From positions 1-47,857 of the forward strand of contig CAYFUF010000008.1 in NCBI GenBank assembly GCA_964346245.1: a stretch of DNA of 47,857 nucleotides, given 5' to 3'. The position numbers and the translations under genes were made by a program. This stretch comes from CAYFUF01 sp964346245. Its GTDB lineage: Bacteria > Bacillota > Clostridia > Tissierellales > Peptoniphilaceae. Shown here in pieces: positions 32,026 through 39,640 of the stretch. A model generated the notes under the pieces. The model ran no database searches. It was not told the DNA's origin and worked only from the letters and a program-made list of their open reading frames with translations. Position 1 is the first letter of the stretch. Each line of letters opens with the position of its first letter.

Positions 32026-33195
32026 CTAGAGGCGGTTGGTGTTCATCGCCAGGTCGGTGAGGACTTGGACCATGGACTTGAGCTGGCTCTCGTCGATGTC
32101 GAAGTCACCGTGGTGGTGGGGGACGGCGTTTTGGGGGCCGCTCTGGGTGCCTATCCACATGAAGCAGGAGGGCACGGCTTGGGAGAAGTCGGCGAAGTCT
32201 TCACCGCCTAGGGAGGGTTGGGTGTTGGTATGGACGGCTCCTTGGTCGAAGAGGGGTGTGAGGACCTCTTGGGCGTAGGCGGTGGCGTGTTCATCGTTCA
32301 TGGTGATTTCGGCAGCGTTGTAGTTTTCGAACTGGGCGGTGCAGCCGTGGACCTGGGCGACTAGGTGGGCAACATGCTCGATTTTGGCAAGGAGGTTTTC
32401 CCGGGTCTCTTGGTCGAGGCAGCGGAGGGTGCCCTGGAGCTCGCCGGAGCTTGCAATGACATTGCGGCGAGTGCCGGAGTTGATGGAGCCAACGGTAATG
32501 ACTGCTGGCTTGAGGGGGTCTCTTTGGCGGGAGATGAGGGTTTGGAGTTCGACCAGGATGGCGGCGCTGGCGAGAGCGGCATCGTGGGCGAGGTGGGGGC
32601 GGGCGGCATGGCCCGAATAGCCGGTCACCGTGATTGTCCAATTGTCAGTGGAGGCGGTCTTGGGCCCTGGGGTAATGTCGATGGTGCCGGAGGGCTCTTG
32701 AGATGCGACGTGGAGGCCGAAAGCATAGTCGACGTCTTTCAGGCGACCCTCAGCAACGAAGATGCGGGCGCCTGCGCCAATCTCTTCCGCCTGTTGGAAG
32801 GCAAACTTGATCGTACCGGACAGCTTGTCCTTGCGGCCGTTGAGGACGCGGACGGCGCCAAGGAGGGCGGCGCCGTGGGCATCGTGGCCACAAGCGTGGC
32901 AGAGGCCTTCATTTTGTGAGGCGTAGGGAACGGTCTTGGTGTCTTGGAGCTCGAGAGCGTCGATGTCTCCGCGAAGGAGGATGGTCTTGCCTGGTAGAGC
33001 TCCTTGGACGGTGGCGAGGGTGCCTGTCTCGCCAACAGTCACATAGCTTACCCCCATGTCGTCCAGGGCGGACCGGATGTAGGCTGCGGTCTCGTATTCC
33101 TTGAGAGAAGCCTCAGGGTGGGCATGGAAGTGCCTTCTGGTTTCTATTATGAAGTCCTCAACGGCGAGGACGTCGGCATCATATCTAATCGTCAT
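32026..33195 (-). CDS. M20 family amidohydrolase
   Basis: 389-residue metal-dependent amidohydrolase of the HipO/AmaA/N-acyl-amino-acid deacylase group. Metal-site motifs: CHACGHDAHGAALLGA, FQQAEEIGAGARIF, the His in FGLHVASQEPSG and LGGEDFADFSQAVP. It probably removes acyl groups from N-acyl amino acids or related amides. Being last in the metNIQ operon it may release methionine from N-acyl-methionine, an inference from position. Good RBS is lacking (only GGATTC), so it may depend on translation of the genes above. Confidence 0.85.
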   Translation of the reverse strand: MTIRYDADVLAVEDFIIETRRHFHAHPEASLKEYETAAYIRSALDDMGVSYVTVGETGTLATVQGALPGKTILLRGDIDALELQDTKTVPYASQNEGLCHACGHDAHGAALLGAVRVLNGRKDKLSGTIKFAFQQAEEIGAGARIFVAEGRLKDVDYAFGLHVASQEPSGTIDITPGPKTASTDNWTITVTGYSGHAARPHLAHDAALASAAILVELQTLISRQRDPLKPAVITVGSINSGTRRNVIASSGELQGTLRCLDQETRENLLAKIEHVAHLVAQVHGCTAQFENYNAAEITMNDEHATAYAQEVLTPLFDQGAVHTNTQPSLGGEDFADFSQAVPSCFMWIGTQSGPQNAVPHHHGDFDIDESQLKSMVQVLTDLAMNTNRL

Positions 33196-33220
33196 GAATC
33201 CAACTTTCTAGGGGATTGAC

Positions 33221-34090
33221 CTATTGGTCTAGGCCGTCCCAAGCGGTAATTTGAGAACCCTTTGAGGCTTCTTTGATGACTTCGGCGGTTGCGTCTGTTT
33301 GGTAGTAGTCCTTGATGAGCTTTTGGTACCATTCGTTTTCGGTATCCTCGGGGCGGGCAACGATAATGTTGACGTAAGGAGTAGAGTTCTCATCCACAGG
33401 CTCGAGGAAGATGGCATCTTCGGTGGGGTAGAAGCCAGCGTCAACGGCCATACCCGAGTTAATCGCCGACACAGTGACATCGTCCAAACTGCGGGCGGTC
33501 TGGTTGGCGTTCATGGGGATGATCTCCAGGTTTAGTGGGTTAGCGGTGACGTTGTCTAGGGTAATAGCTTCGCCAGGTTCACCTTCGACTTCAATTAGAC
33601 CAGCGGTCTGCAGGAGGAAGAGGGACCTTGAGTAGTTGGTGACATCATCAGGAATAGCGATGCGGTCGCCTTCCTTGATTTCGCTAACATTTGAGATTTG
33701 GCTTGAATAGAGGCCGATTGGAGCGAGGATGGTGTCAGCAACGGGAACCAGGTCATTGCCTGTTTCAGTGTTGAAGTTCTCCAAGAAAATCTTGTGTTGG
33801 AAGGAGTTTAGGTCAAGGTCGCCAGAGGCAAGCGCCTCGTTGGGTTGGTTGTAATCCGTGAAGGTGACGATTTCAACCTTGATGCCTTCGCCTTCTTCAA
33901 AGCGTCTAGCGACATCTTCCCAAGGCTCGTTGTTTTCTCCAACGACGCCAACTTTGATGACTTCAGGCTTTCCAGTGGAGACGTCTTGTGAGTCGTCTTC
34001 GCTACTAGCATCGTTACTGCCGCAGGCAGCGAGGCTAAAGATTAGGGTCAGGGTCAACAGAAGGGCAGATAGTTTTCTGAGATTTTTCAT
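33221..34090 (-). CDS. metQ: Methionine ABC transporter substrate-binding lipoprotein MetQ
   Basis: 289-residue NlpA/MetQ-family lipoprotein binding D/L-methionine. Signal peptide ends LAAC (Cys23), then a Ser/Asp linker, then VIKVGVVGENNEPWEDVARR, DLNSFQHKIFLENFNTETGN, IALPIG-like ILAPIGLYSSQI, RIAIPDDVTNYSRSLFLLQT and VSAINSGMAVDAG. AGGAG before the ATG. Third gene of metN-metI-metQ. Confidence 0.93.
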   Translation of the reverse strand: MKNLRKLSALLLTLTLIFSLAACGSNDASSEDDSQDVSTGKPEVIKVGVVGENNEPWEDVARRFEEGEGIKVEIVTFTDYNQPNEALASGDLDLNSFQHKIFLENFNTETGNDLVPVADTILAPIGLYSSQISNVSEIKEGDRIAIPDDVTNYSRSLFLLQTAGLIEVEGEPGEAITLDNVTANPLNLEIIPMNANQTARSLDDVTVSAINSGMAVDAGFYPTEDAIFLEPVDENSTPYVNIIVARPEDTENEWYQKLIKDYYQTDATAEVIKEASKGSQITAWDGLDQ

Positions 34091-34145
34091 GGTATTCTCC
34101 TAATTCTTGTTTTATATGAATTGATAATAATCAATATTCACCGGT

Positions 34146-34841
34146 TTAGTGGCTGGTCTTTCGGATGAGCATGTTGGCAATGCCTTGGATAGCATAGACC
34201 AAGATTAAGATGATGATGAGTGAAATCAGGGTGACATCGTCCTTGTAGCGATTGTAGCCGACGTTGATAGCGAGCTTTCCGATGCCACCACCGCCTATGG
34301 TGCCAACCATGGTGGTGAGGCCTAGGAGACTGATGAGGGTAATCGACCCTGCTCGAATCAGCTGGGGAAGTCCTTCCCGGAAGTAGACGGAGAAGATGAT
34401 GTCAAGCGGGCTGTCGCCCATTGACTGCGCTGCTTCTACCACGCCGTGGTCGATGGAGGTTAAGGCTTGTTCCACCTGCTTGGCGAAGAAGGGAATTGCC
34501 GTTGCGGCTAGGGGGACGATGGCCGCTTCGTTACCGATGCGGGTGCCCACTAGCAATTTGGTAAAGTCGGCAAGGATAGCAACCAAGATGATGAAGGGCA
34601 GGGCCCTAAAGAGGTTGGTCAGTTTGTCCAAGATGTTGTTGGCCATGCGGTTTTCCAGGATGCCGCCCTTGGCGGTTACCACGAGGAGGACCCCTAGGGT
34701 AAGGCCGATGATGGCTGTGTAGATAGCGGAGGTCAAGGTCATCTGGATGGTAGCTATGGTCTCTTTGACGAAGTCATTTCGGATGGACCAAGAGAAGGAA
34801 AAGTATTCTTTAAAGCCGTTTATAATGTTAGAGAAGTTCAT
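34146..34841 (-). CDS. metI: Methionine ABC transporter permease MetI
   Basis: 231-residue inner membrane component with about five hydrophobic segments and the MetI-type EAA loop (EAAQSMGDSPLDIIF). Further family stretches are FRALPFIILVAILADFTKLL and LISLLGLTTMVGTIGGGGIG. Starts inside metN (14-base overlap) with AAGGAG. Confidence 0.92.
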   Translation of the reverse strand: MNFSNIINGFKEYFSFSWSIRNDFVKETIATIQMTLTSAIYTAIIGLTLGVLLVVTAKGGILENRMANNILDKLTNLFRALPFIILVAILADFTKLLVGTRIGNEAAIVPLAATAIPFFAKQVEQALTSIDHGVVEAAQSMGDSPLDIIFSVYFREGLPQLIRAGSITLISLLGLTTMVGTIGGGGIGKLAINVGYNRYKDDVTLISLIIILILVYAIQGIANMLIRKTSH

Positions 34842-35988
34842 CGTTAGCTCCTTCCAGTAAACGTAGGCTGGTGTTTTTCTTTTTCAGATAATCAACGATT
34901 TGGGGCAGCTTGTCTAGGTTGCCCTTGAAACTGACAATCAGGTTGCCGACGGGTACATCAGAGATGAGCTCGATTGACCCAGCCAGAATGTTGGTCTTGA
35001 CCTGCCAGCGGGTGTAGATTTCGCTGATCATGGGCTCGGTGGCAGAATCGCCAAAGTATTTGAGTTCAGCCAGGACTTCGTCATCATCCAGCTGAATGAG
35101 CTTGGTGCGAATCTTTTCGATCGTTTCTCTCGTGTTGGTAGCTGTTTCCACAAACTCTTGGGCAACGGTAGATTTGGGATTGGCGAAGATTTCCAGGCTG
35201 GTACCCGCCTCGACTATCTTTCCGTCTTGCATGATTGCACACTTATTACAAATCTCTTTGACCACATCCATCTGGTGGGTGATAATGACGATCGTCAGAC
35301 CCAAGCGCTCATTGATGTCCTTAAGCAGGCTCAGAATCTGCTTGGTGGTCTTAGGGTCTAGGGCGCTTGTTGCCTCGTCGCAGAGAAGGATTTGGGGGTC
35401 GCTGGCCAAGGCTCTTGCAATCGCACACCGCTGCTGTTGACCACCAGATAGTTGGCGGGGATAGTTCTTTTCCTTATCGGCAATACCGACGAGGTCAAGG
35501 AGCCAGCGGGCTCTTTCCAACTTCTCCTTTTTTATTTCCTGCACCTTGCGGAACTTGTAGAAAAGCTTGTCCGCCAGCTTCTTGTTGGCTGGATCCTTGA
35601 AGCCCTCCACAAAAAACCTTAGGCGGTCTCTCAAACTGATCTTACGGATAGGGTAGATGACATTACCCAAGATTGTCCGGTTGTAGAGGAGGTTGAAGTT
35701 CTGGAAAATCATGCCAACTTTCTTTCGCTCCTTGCGCAAATCGGCGGGGGACAGCTCCATCAGGTTCTTCTTGATGGGATCACCTTCTTTTGTAGCGTCC
35801 TTCTCTTCCAGGATGACCTCTCCTTTGCTTGGCCGCTGGAGGAGATTGATTGTCCGCACCAGGGTCGACTTGCCTGCACCGGAGAAGCCGACGATGCCAT
35901 ACACATCGCCTTTTTCCACGCGCAAGCTGACATCGTCCACCGCCCGAACCGTATCAAAATCCACGGTTATATTTCGTAAATCAATCAT
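34828..35988 (-). CDS. metN: Methionine ABC transporter ATP-binding protein MetN
   Basis: 386-residue ATPase. Walker A GFSGAGKSTLVRTINLL, Q-loop MIFQNFNLL, signature LSGGQQQRCAIARALA, Walker B ILLCDEATSALDPKTT and switch His in ITHQMDVV are present. A C-terminal NIL/ACT-like domain (about 290-385, ending SLRLLEGANDELL) is expected to bind methionine and inhibit transport. An insertion of roughly 40 residues between Q-loop and signature (FFVEGFKDPANKKLADKLFY) is longer than in E. coli MetN. ATG 35988 is 5 bases after AAGGAG; the GTG one codon before is less likely. Controlled by the T-box upstream. Confidence 0.93.
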   Translation of the reverse strand: MIDLRNITVDFDTVRAVDDVSLRVEKGDVYGIVGFSGAGKSTLVRTINLLQRPSKGEVILEEKDATKEGDPIKKNLMELSPADLRKERKKVGMIFQNFNLLYNRTILGNVIYPIRKISLRDRLRFFVEGFKDPANKKLADKLFYKFRKVQEIKKEKLERARWLLDLVGIADKEKNYPRQLSGGQQQRCAIARALASDPQILLCDEATSALDPKTTKQILSLLKDINERLGLTIVIITHQMDVVKEICNKCAIMQDGKIVEAGTSLEIFANPKSTVAQEFVETATNTRETIEKIRTKLIQLDDDEVLAELKYFGDSATEPMISEIYTRWQVKTNILAGSIELISDVPVGNLIVSFKGNLDKLPQIVDYLKKKNTSLRLLEGANDELL

Positions 35989-36004
35989 CACAACTCCTTA
36001 TAAA

Positions 36005-36300
36005 TGAAAAGGGAGAAAGCCTTGAGCTTTCTCCCATTAAAAAAGCCCTTCTGTCACTATGACAAAAAGGACGAATTTCTCCGCGTTACCACCTTACTTG
36101 CGTATCCAAAGATACACCACTTCAAGCACCATCATGCTCTAACTCTGTAACGGGAGTTCCCGTATAATCCTAATATCGAATTATCCCATCGAAGGCCATG
36201 TTCGCCAAATCTCCAACCCGCCCCTCTCAGCACTACAGGGCTCTCTGTAGGATCTTCCTTTCAGCTACTCTTCTTTTCAACTGGTTTATCATTCAATTAT
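36005..36300 (-). promoter_or_regulatory. Methionine-specific T-box leader of metNIQ
   Basis: The minus-strand leader between the promoter and metN carries the canonical T-box AAGGTGGTAACGCGG (plus-strand 36081-36095). It has a stem-I region with AGTAGCTGAAAGG-like and GAGAG bulge features and a specifier candidate ATG in GAACATGGCC (36197-36199), which is a methionine codon. Two hairpins follow: GCCCTTCTGTCA/TGACAAAAAGGAC with six T (36039-36072), the terminator, and GGGAGAAAGC/GCTTTCTCCC with TTTT (36005-36035). Uncharged tRNA-Met binding to the T-box should let transcription continue when methionine is scarce. No methionine-binding riboswitch was seen. Confidence 0.92.
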
Positions 36301-36306
36301 GTGAAT

Positions 36307-36335
36307 AATATAGACAATAAAACGGGGCTTGTCAA
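36307..36335 (-). promoter_or_regulatory. Promoter of the T-box / metNIQ transcript
   Basis: Minus-strand TTGACA (plus-strand 36330-36335), exactly 17 bases, then TATATT (36307-36312). The predicted start of the RNA is about 36300, right at the 5' end of the T-box leader. Confidence 0.85.
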
Positions 36336-36351
36336 ATAATTTTTTGGATGA

Positions 36352-36842
36352 ATGAACATCAATCTTCTCATCGGCAAGGAGTTTGACCTTCTGCGGATTG
36401 GGCGGTCTAAGGTCATCAACATCGAGCTCAAATCCCGAGNNNNNNNNNNNNNNNNNNNNNNNNNNNNNNNNNNNNNNNNNNNNNNNNNNNNNNNNNNNNN
36501 NNNNNNNNNNNNNNNNNNNNNNNNNNNNNNNNNNNNNNNAATCCCGAGGAAAAAAGAGATAGCTTCGCCCAGCTGTCCAGCACCTATGATTCCTACACCG
36601 TCATTGGTCAGGAGTTTGACCAAGTGGTCATGGTCCTAAGCGACATCTTCTACTACGAGGACTGTCTGCTCCAGGCAAAGGCGCCCTTCGATACTGACTT
36701 TCTCTACACCCAGATGCTCTACCAAGGCATCTCAAGGGCCCGCCGGCGTCTTGCCCTTATCGTGTGGGAGGACCAGGAGCTCCTGGAGAAGATCTTGCCG
36801 ATTGTTACCGGGGCATGGCCCGATTCGATCGATGAAGGATAG
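36352..36842 (+). pseudogene. Broken DUF2075/helicase-type ATP-binding protein gene (fragments on both sides of a gap)
   Basis: Before the gap the frame MNINLLIGKEFDLLRIGRSK and VINIELKSR resembles the nuclease-like N-terminal part of a DUF2075-family ATPase. It starts after a TGA and lacks the usual first residues. After the gap, NPEEKRDSFAQLSSTYDSYT, VIGQEFDQVVMVLSDIFYYE and LYQGISRARRRLALIVWED, ending at 36842, is the C-terminal helicase motif region of the same family. The intervening Walker A/B region, several hundred residues, is absent. The join is out of frame. Either the gene has been shortened or a repeat-like 9-base overlap led to a mis-join. Confidence 0.65.
36440..36539. other. 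Assembly gap (100 N)
   Basis: Exactly 100 N. The 9 bases AATCCCGAG end the left flank (36431-36439) and begin the right flank (36540-36548). The two copies are in different reading frames relative to the encoded protein. Confidence 0.95.
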
Positions 36843-36882
36843 GCTTTTTTATCTGCGCTCTTCATTCCAAAAAATACAATTT

Positions 36883-36898
36883 TGTGACTTGAGTCAAT
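36883..36898 (+). promoter_or_regulatory. Possible CRP/FNR-family site upstream of the DUF438 gene
   Basis: TGTGA, six bases, TCAAT; an inner perfect dyad TGACT-TG-AGTCA lies at 36885-36896. It resembles TGTGA-N6-TCACA sites of CRP/FNR-type regulators with a weak right half. Confidence 0.35.
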
Positions 36899-36903
36899 TT
36901 TAT

Positions 36904-36952
36904 CGCCTGCCTTTTTTGTTAGAGTAATAGTGTCTAATAAGGCAGGCGTTTT
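36904..36952 (+). terminator. Large hairpin before the DUF438 gene
   Basis: CGCCTGCCTT (36904-36913) pairs with AAGGCAGGCG (36939-36948), with an inner TTAGA/TCTAA pair, then TTTTG. Likely terminator of the broken DUF2075-type gene; it could also attenuate the DUF438 gene. Confidence 0.65.
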
Positions 36953-36980
36953 GTTGCCGGCATGAAACATAAAGGAGCAA

Positions 36981-38276
36981 ATGATGAATATGAGCCGAGA
37001 AGAAAAACTAATGACCGTTTTACGAAGCCTCCATGAGGATGGGGACAGGGAAGGGGCACAACAGGAGCTTCGTCAACTCCTGGAAGAAGTCACCGCTGAT
37101 GAGTTAGGCCGCGCTGAGTCCGCCCTGATTGAAGAAGGTATCAACCCCAAAGAGATTCAAGGCCTATGCAGCATGCATGCTGGCGTTGTCCTCGATCAAA
37201 TTGTACAGCCCGACCCAAGTGGTGTGACCAACCAGAAGGGACACCCCGCTTATGTCTTTATCAAGGAGATTGAGGGCCTGCGAAACTACCTCGATCAGTT
37301 TTTCAAGCCCTTGTTTACGAGCTACCAAGAGGAGCTTTTGGCTGGTGGTGCCGCCACTTCAGCTAAGCAGGCCGCCTTGTTGGAAGGAATCGACAGGTTA
37401 GCCAGCTGGGACTACCACTACGACCGCAAGGAAAACCTCATGTTCCCCTTCCTGGAGGATAACGGAATAACTGCGCCTCCGAAGGTCATGTGGGGCGTCG
37501 ACGACGAAATTCGCCAAGCCCGCAAGGAGTGGAAAAAGCTGCTTGAGCAACCAGGCGAGGGAAATGCTAAGGATATCATCGAAGCAGGAAGTAGCTACTT
37601 GACCCAACTAGAGGAGATGCAGACGAAGGAAGAGCGCATCCTCATGCCCATGCTGATCGAAAACATCGGTGCTGAGGGCTGGTTGTCGGTCGCTAAGGGA
37701 GGTCAAGATTATGCCTACACCTTCAACGACTTCGACGGTGCTCGCCAGGAGGACATCGATGCCTGGATTGCCCACAACGATGAGCTTATTAGCGAGGTGA
37801 AGAAGGTCGGCCTAGTGGGCGCACCCGACACGCCAACCGCAAGCGAAGACAATCCGCTCAAAGAGGGCTGGCTATCCTTTGATGGTAACGGCATCATGAC
37901 CGTTGATGAGGTCCGCTCAGCCATCGATGCCAGCGAGGTCGATTTCACCTTCATCGGCGCTGATGACAAAGTGCGCTTCTTCTCCGAAAGCGACCATATG
38001 ATCTTCAAGCGCCCCCGCACTACAGTCGGACGAGATGTCCTCCTCTGCCACCCACCCAAGTCTCACCCCGTCGTTGAAGAGCTCCTCCATGACTTCAAAT
38101 CTGGCAAGCGCACCGTTGAGCGCCGCTTCTTCCGCCGAGGTGACCAGCTCGTCTATGTCCGCTATATCGCTGTTTTCAACCGGGATAAGGAGTATGTCGG
38201 CACGCTAGAGCTGACCGAGGATATCGAATACCTCCGCCAAGTATTCGAAGACGACCGCTTCAAGCCGGGCATTTAA
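36981..38276 (+). CDS. DUF438 / hemerythrin / PAS domain protein
   Basis: 431-residue cytoplasmic protein. Residues about 5-75 form the DUF438 region (EEKLMTVLRSLHEDGDREGA, LIEEGINPKEIQGLCSMHAG). A hemerythrin-like HHE region follows at about 85-225 (IKEIEGLRNYLDQFFKPLF, WDYHYDRKENLMFPFLED, EMQTKEERILMPMLIEN). A C-terminal PAS domain (about 315-420) has GIMTVDEVRSAIDASEVDFT and KVRFFSESDHMIFKRPRTTV then GRDVLLCHPPKSHPVVEEL. Such proteins bind metal in the HHE domain and probably sense or handle oxygen, nitric oxide or haem; the exact role is not established. RBS AAAGGAG. Confidence 0.85.
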   Translation: MMNMSREEKLMTVLRSLHEDGDREGAQQELRQLLEEVTADELGRAESALIEEGINPKEIQGLCSMHAGVVLDQIVQPDPSGVTNQKGHPAYVFIKEIEGLRNYLDQFFKPLFTSYQEELLAGGAATSAKQAALLEGIDRLASWDYHYDRKENLMFPFLEDNGITAPPKVMWGVDDEIRQARKEWKKLLEQPGEGNAKDIIEAGSSYLTQLEEMQTKEERILMPMLIENIGAEGWLSVAKGGQDYAYTFNDFDGARQEDIDAWIAHNDELISEVKKVGLVGAPDTPTASEDNPLKEGWLSFDGNGIMTVDEVRSAIDASEVDFTFIGADDKVRFFSESDHMIFKRPRTTVGRDVLLCHPPKSHPVVEELLHDFKSGKRTVERRFFRRGDQLVYVRYIAVFNRDKEYVGTLELTEDIEYLRQVFEDDRFKPGI

Positions 38277-38374
38277 GTCTGTGGCATGTGTCTCATTTCC
38301 CGTCCCAAAGCTTTAGCACAAAACCAGTCAAATTTGATATCATTAAAGGTGATTATTGTAATGGAGGCGAGGAA

Positions 38375-39382
38375 ATGGCAAAACTGAGAGAAGAGATTAA
38401 GATAAGAAATAGGGTGATTGGAAATCGCCTGGTGCTGCCGCCCATGGCGACGTCAAATTCGACGGCTGAGGGTTATGTCACTGACGAACTTATAGATTAT
38501 TATGGAAAGCGGGCTCAGTCTGGTGCAATTCGCTTAATGATTACGGAGCACGCTTTTGTTGCTGAGCGCGGAAAGGCAAGTTTGAACCAGCTGTCCGTAG
38601 CGGATGATTCGACCATTGAGGGATTAAGCCGACTAGCGAAGACCATGAAGCAGGCGGGCTCGACTGCCATCATGCAGCTGAATCATGCAGGGTCTAGGAC
38701 CAATGAGCCAATTTGTGGGAGCAAGCCGGTTGGACCTTCAGCGATTAAGCATCCAGCGGTGGAGGTTTTTCGGGCTGCGGAGCCTGTGGCACTGAAACGG
38801 GCAGAAATCGACGAGCTTGTTAAGCTGTTTGGTGCGGCGGCCAAGCGAGCTGAAGAGGCGGGTTTCGATGGGGTGGAGGTTCATTCAGCCCATGGCTATC
38901 TCTTGGATCAGTTTTATTCGCCTCTGACGAATAAGCGGGTAGATGAGTATGGCACCTCGCAAATTCAGAGCAGGACCCGCTTCCATAAGGAGGTCTTGCA
39001 GGAGATTCGCCGGCAGGTATCAGATGACTTCATCGTCGGCTTACGTCTGGGCGCTTGCGATTACACAGACGGCGGGGCGACCGTCGAAGACGGTGCCCGC
39101 GCCGTCCGCAACCTTGACTCCTACATTGACTACATCCATATCAGCGGCGGCATCTTCGGATACACCACCGCAAGGCTGGAGGGGGCTGGTTATTTCCGGG
39201 ACGCCAGTCAGGCAATCAAAGCGGATACGACCATCACCGCTCCCGTGATTTTAACAGGCGGCGTTCGGACAATCGACGCAGCCAACAAGGTCTTGGAAGA
39301 CGACTACGCCGACATGGTCGGTGTGGGCCGAGCTTTTTTGAAGGATGCCCATTGGGCAGATGATGCACTAGCTAATAGATAA
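38375..39382 (+). CDS. NADH:flavin oxidoreductase (Old Yellow Enzyme family)
   Basis: 335-residue FMN-dependent TIM-barrel ene-reductase. Start at 38375 with GGAGGCGAGGAA; a frame 29 residues longer has no RBS. Family stretches are NRLVLPPMATSNSTAEGYVT, LIDYYGKRAQSGAIRLMITE, IMQLNHAGSRTNEPICGSKP, the FMN/substrate His region GFDGVEVHSAHGYLLDQFYS, PLTNKRVDEYGTSQIQSRTR and GGVRTIDAANKVLEDDYADM with GVGRAFLKD. Substrate unknown; reduction of alpha,beta-unsaturated carbonyls or nitro compounds is typical. Confidence 0.9.
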   Translation: MAKLREEIKIRNRVIGNRLVLPPMATSNSTAEGYVTDELIDYYGKRAQSGAIRLMITEHAFVAERGKASLNQLSVADDSTIEGLSRLAKTMKQAGSTAIMQLNHAGSRTNEPICGSKPVGPSAIKHPAVEVFRAAEPVALKRAEIDELVKLFGAAAKRAEEAGFDGVEVHSAHGYLLDQFYSPLTNKRVDEYGTSQIQSRTRFHKEVLQEIRRQVSDDFIVGLRLGACDYTDGGATVEDGARAVRNLDSYIDYIHISGGIFGYTTARLEGAGYFRDASQAIKADTTITAPVILTGGVRTIDAANKVLEDDYADMVGVGRAFLKDAHWADDALANR

Positions 39383-39409
39383 GAACATTTCGGCTCGCTA
39401 GGATTTACT

Positions 39410-39479
39410 AAGCCCCTCATCGCGTTGGACCAGAGGTCCAACTTTGTGGCAGGCTTTATTCCTGGCGGGCTTTTTTTTT
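39410..39479 (+). terminator. Three-way-junction terminator structure after the oxidoreductase gene
   Basis: Outer AAGCCC (39410-39415) pairs with GGGCTT (39467-39472). Inside sit an 8-pair hairpin GTTGGACC-AGA-GGTCCAAC (39424-39442) and a weaker CAGG/CCTG hairpin (39450-39464). Nine T residues follow. The structure is more elaborate than a simple terminator, and the T-run makes termination likely. It could be the 3' end of a small RNA; no strong promoter was identified in the 30 bases between the gene and it. Confidence 0.6.
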
Positions 39480-39584
39480 GATATCATACCTAGGAAGCAG
39501 TCGATTTGGGCGCTCTTTTACATGAACAGACCAATCAATTCCCGTCACAATAAAAATTTATACTTTCTGTCAACTCGGAACATT

Positions 39585-39614
39585 TTGGGAAGATTATGTG
39601 TTATATCATATATA
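39585..39614 (+). promoter_or_regulatory. Possible promoter of the choline-binding protein gene
   Basis: TTGGGA, 18 bases, TATATA; weak -35. The 160-base gene-free region is AT-rich and holds nothing else recognised. Confidence 0.4.
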
Positions 39615-39640
39615 TAACTTATAGAAGGAGTAGATGACCG

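Noticed and set aside
32365..32919. 184-codon plus-strand frame inside the M20 amidohydrolase gene
   Set aside because: Antisense of metal-binding motifs; Gly/Ala-rich composition is a frame artefact.
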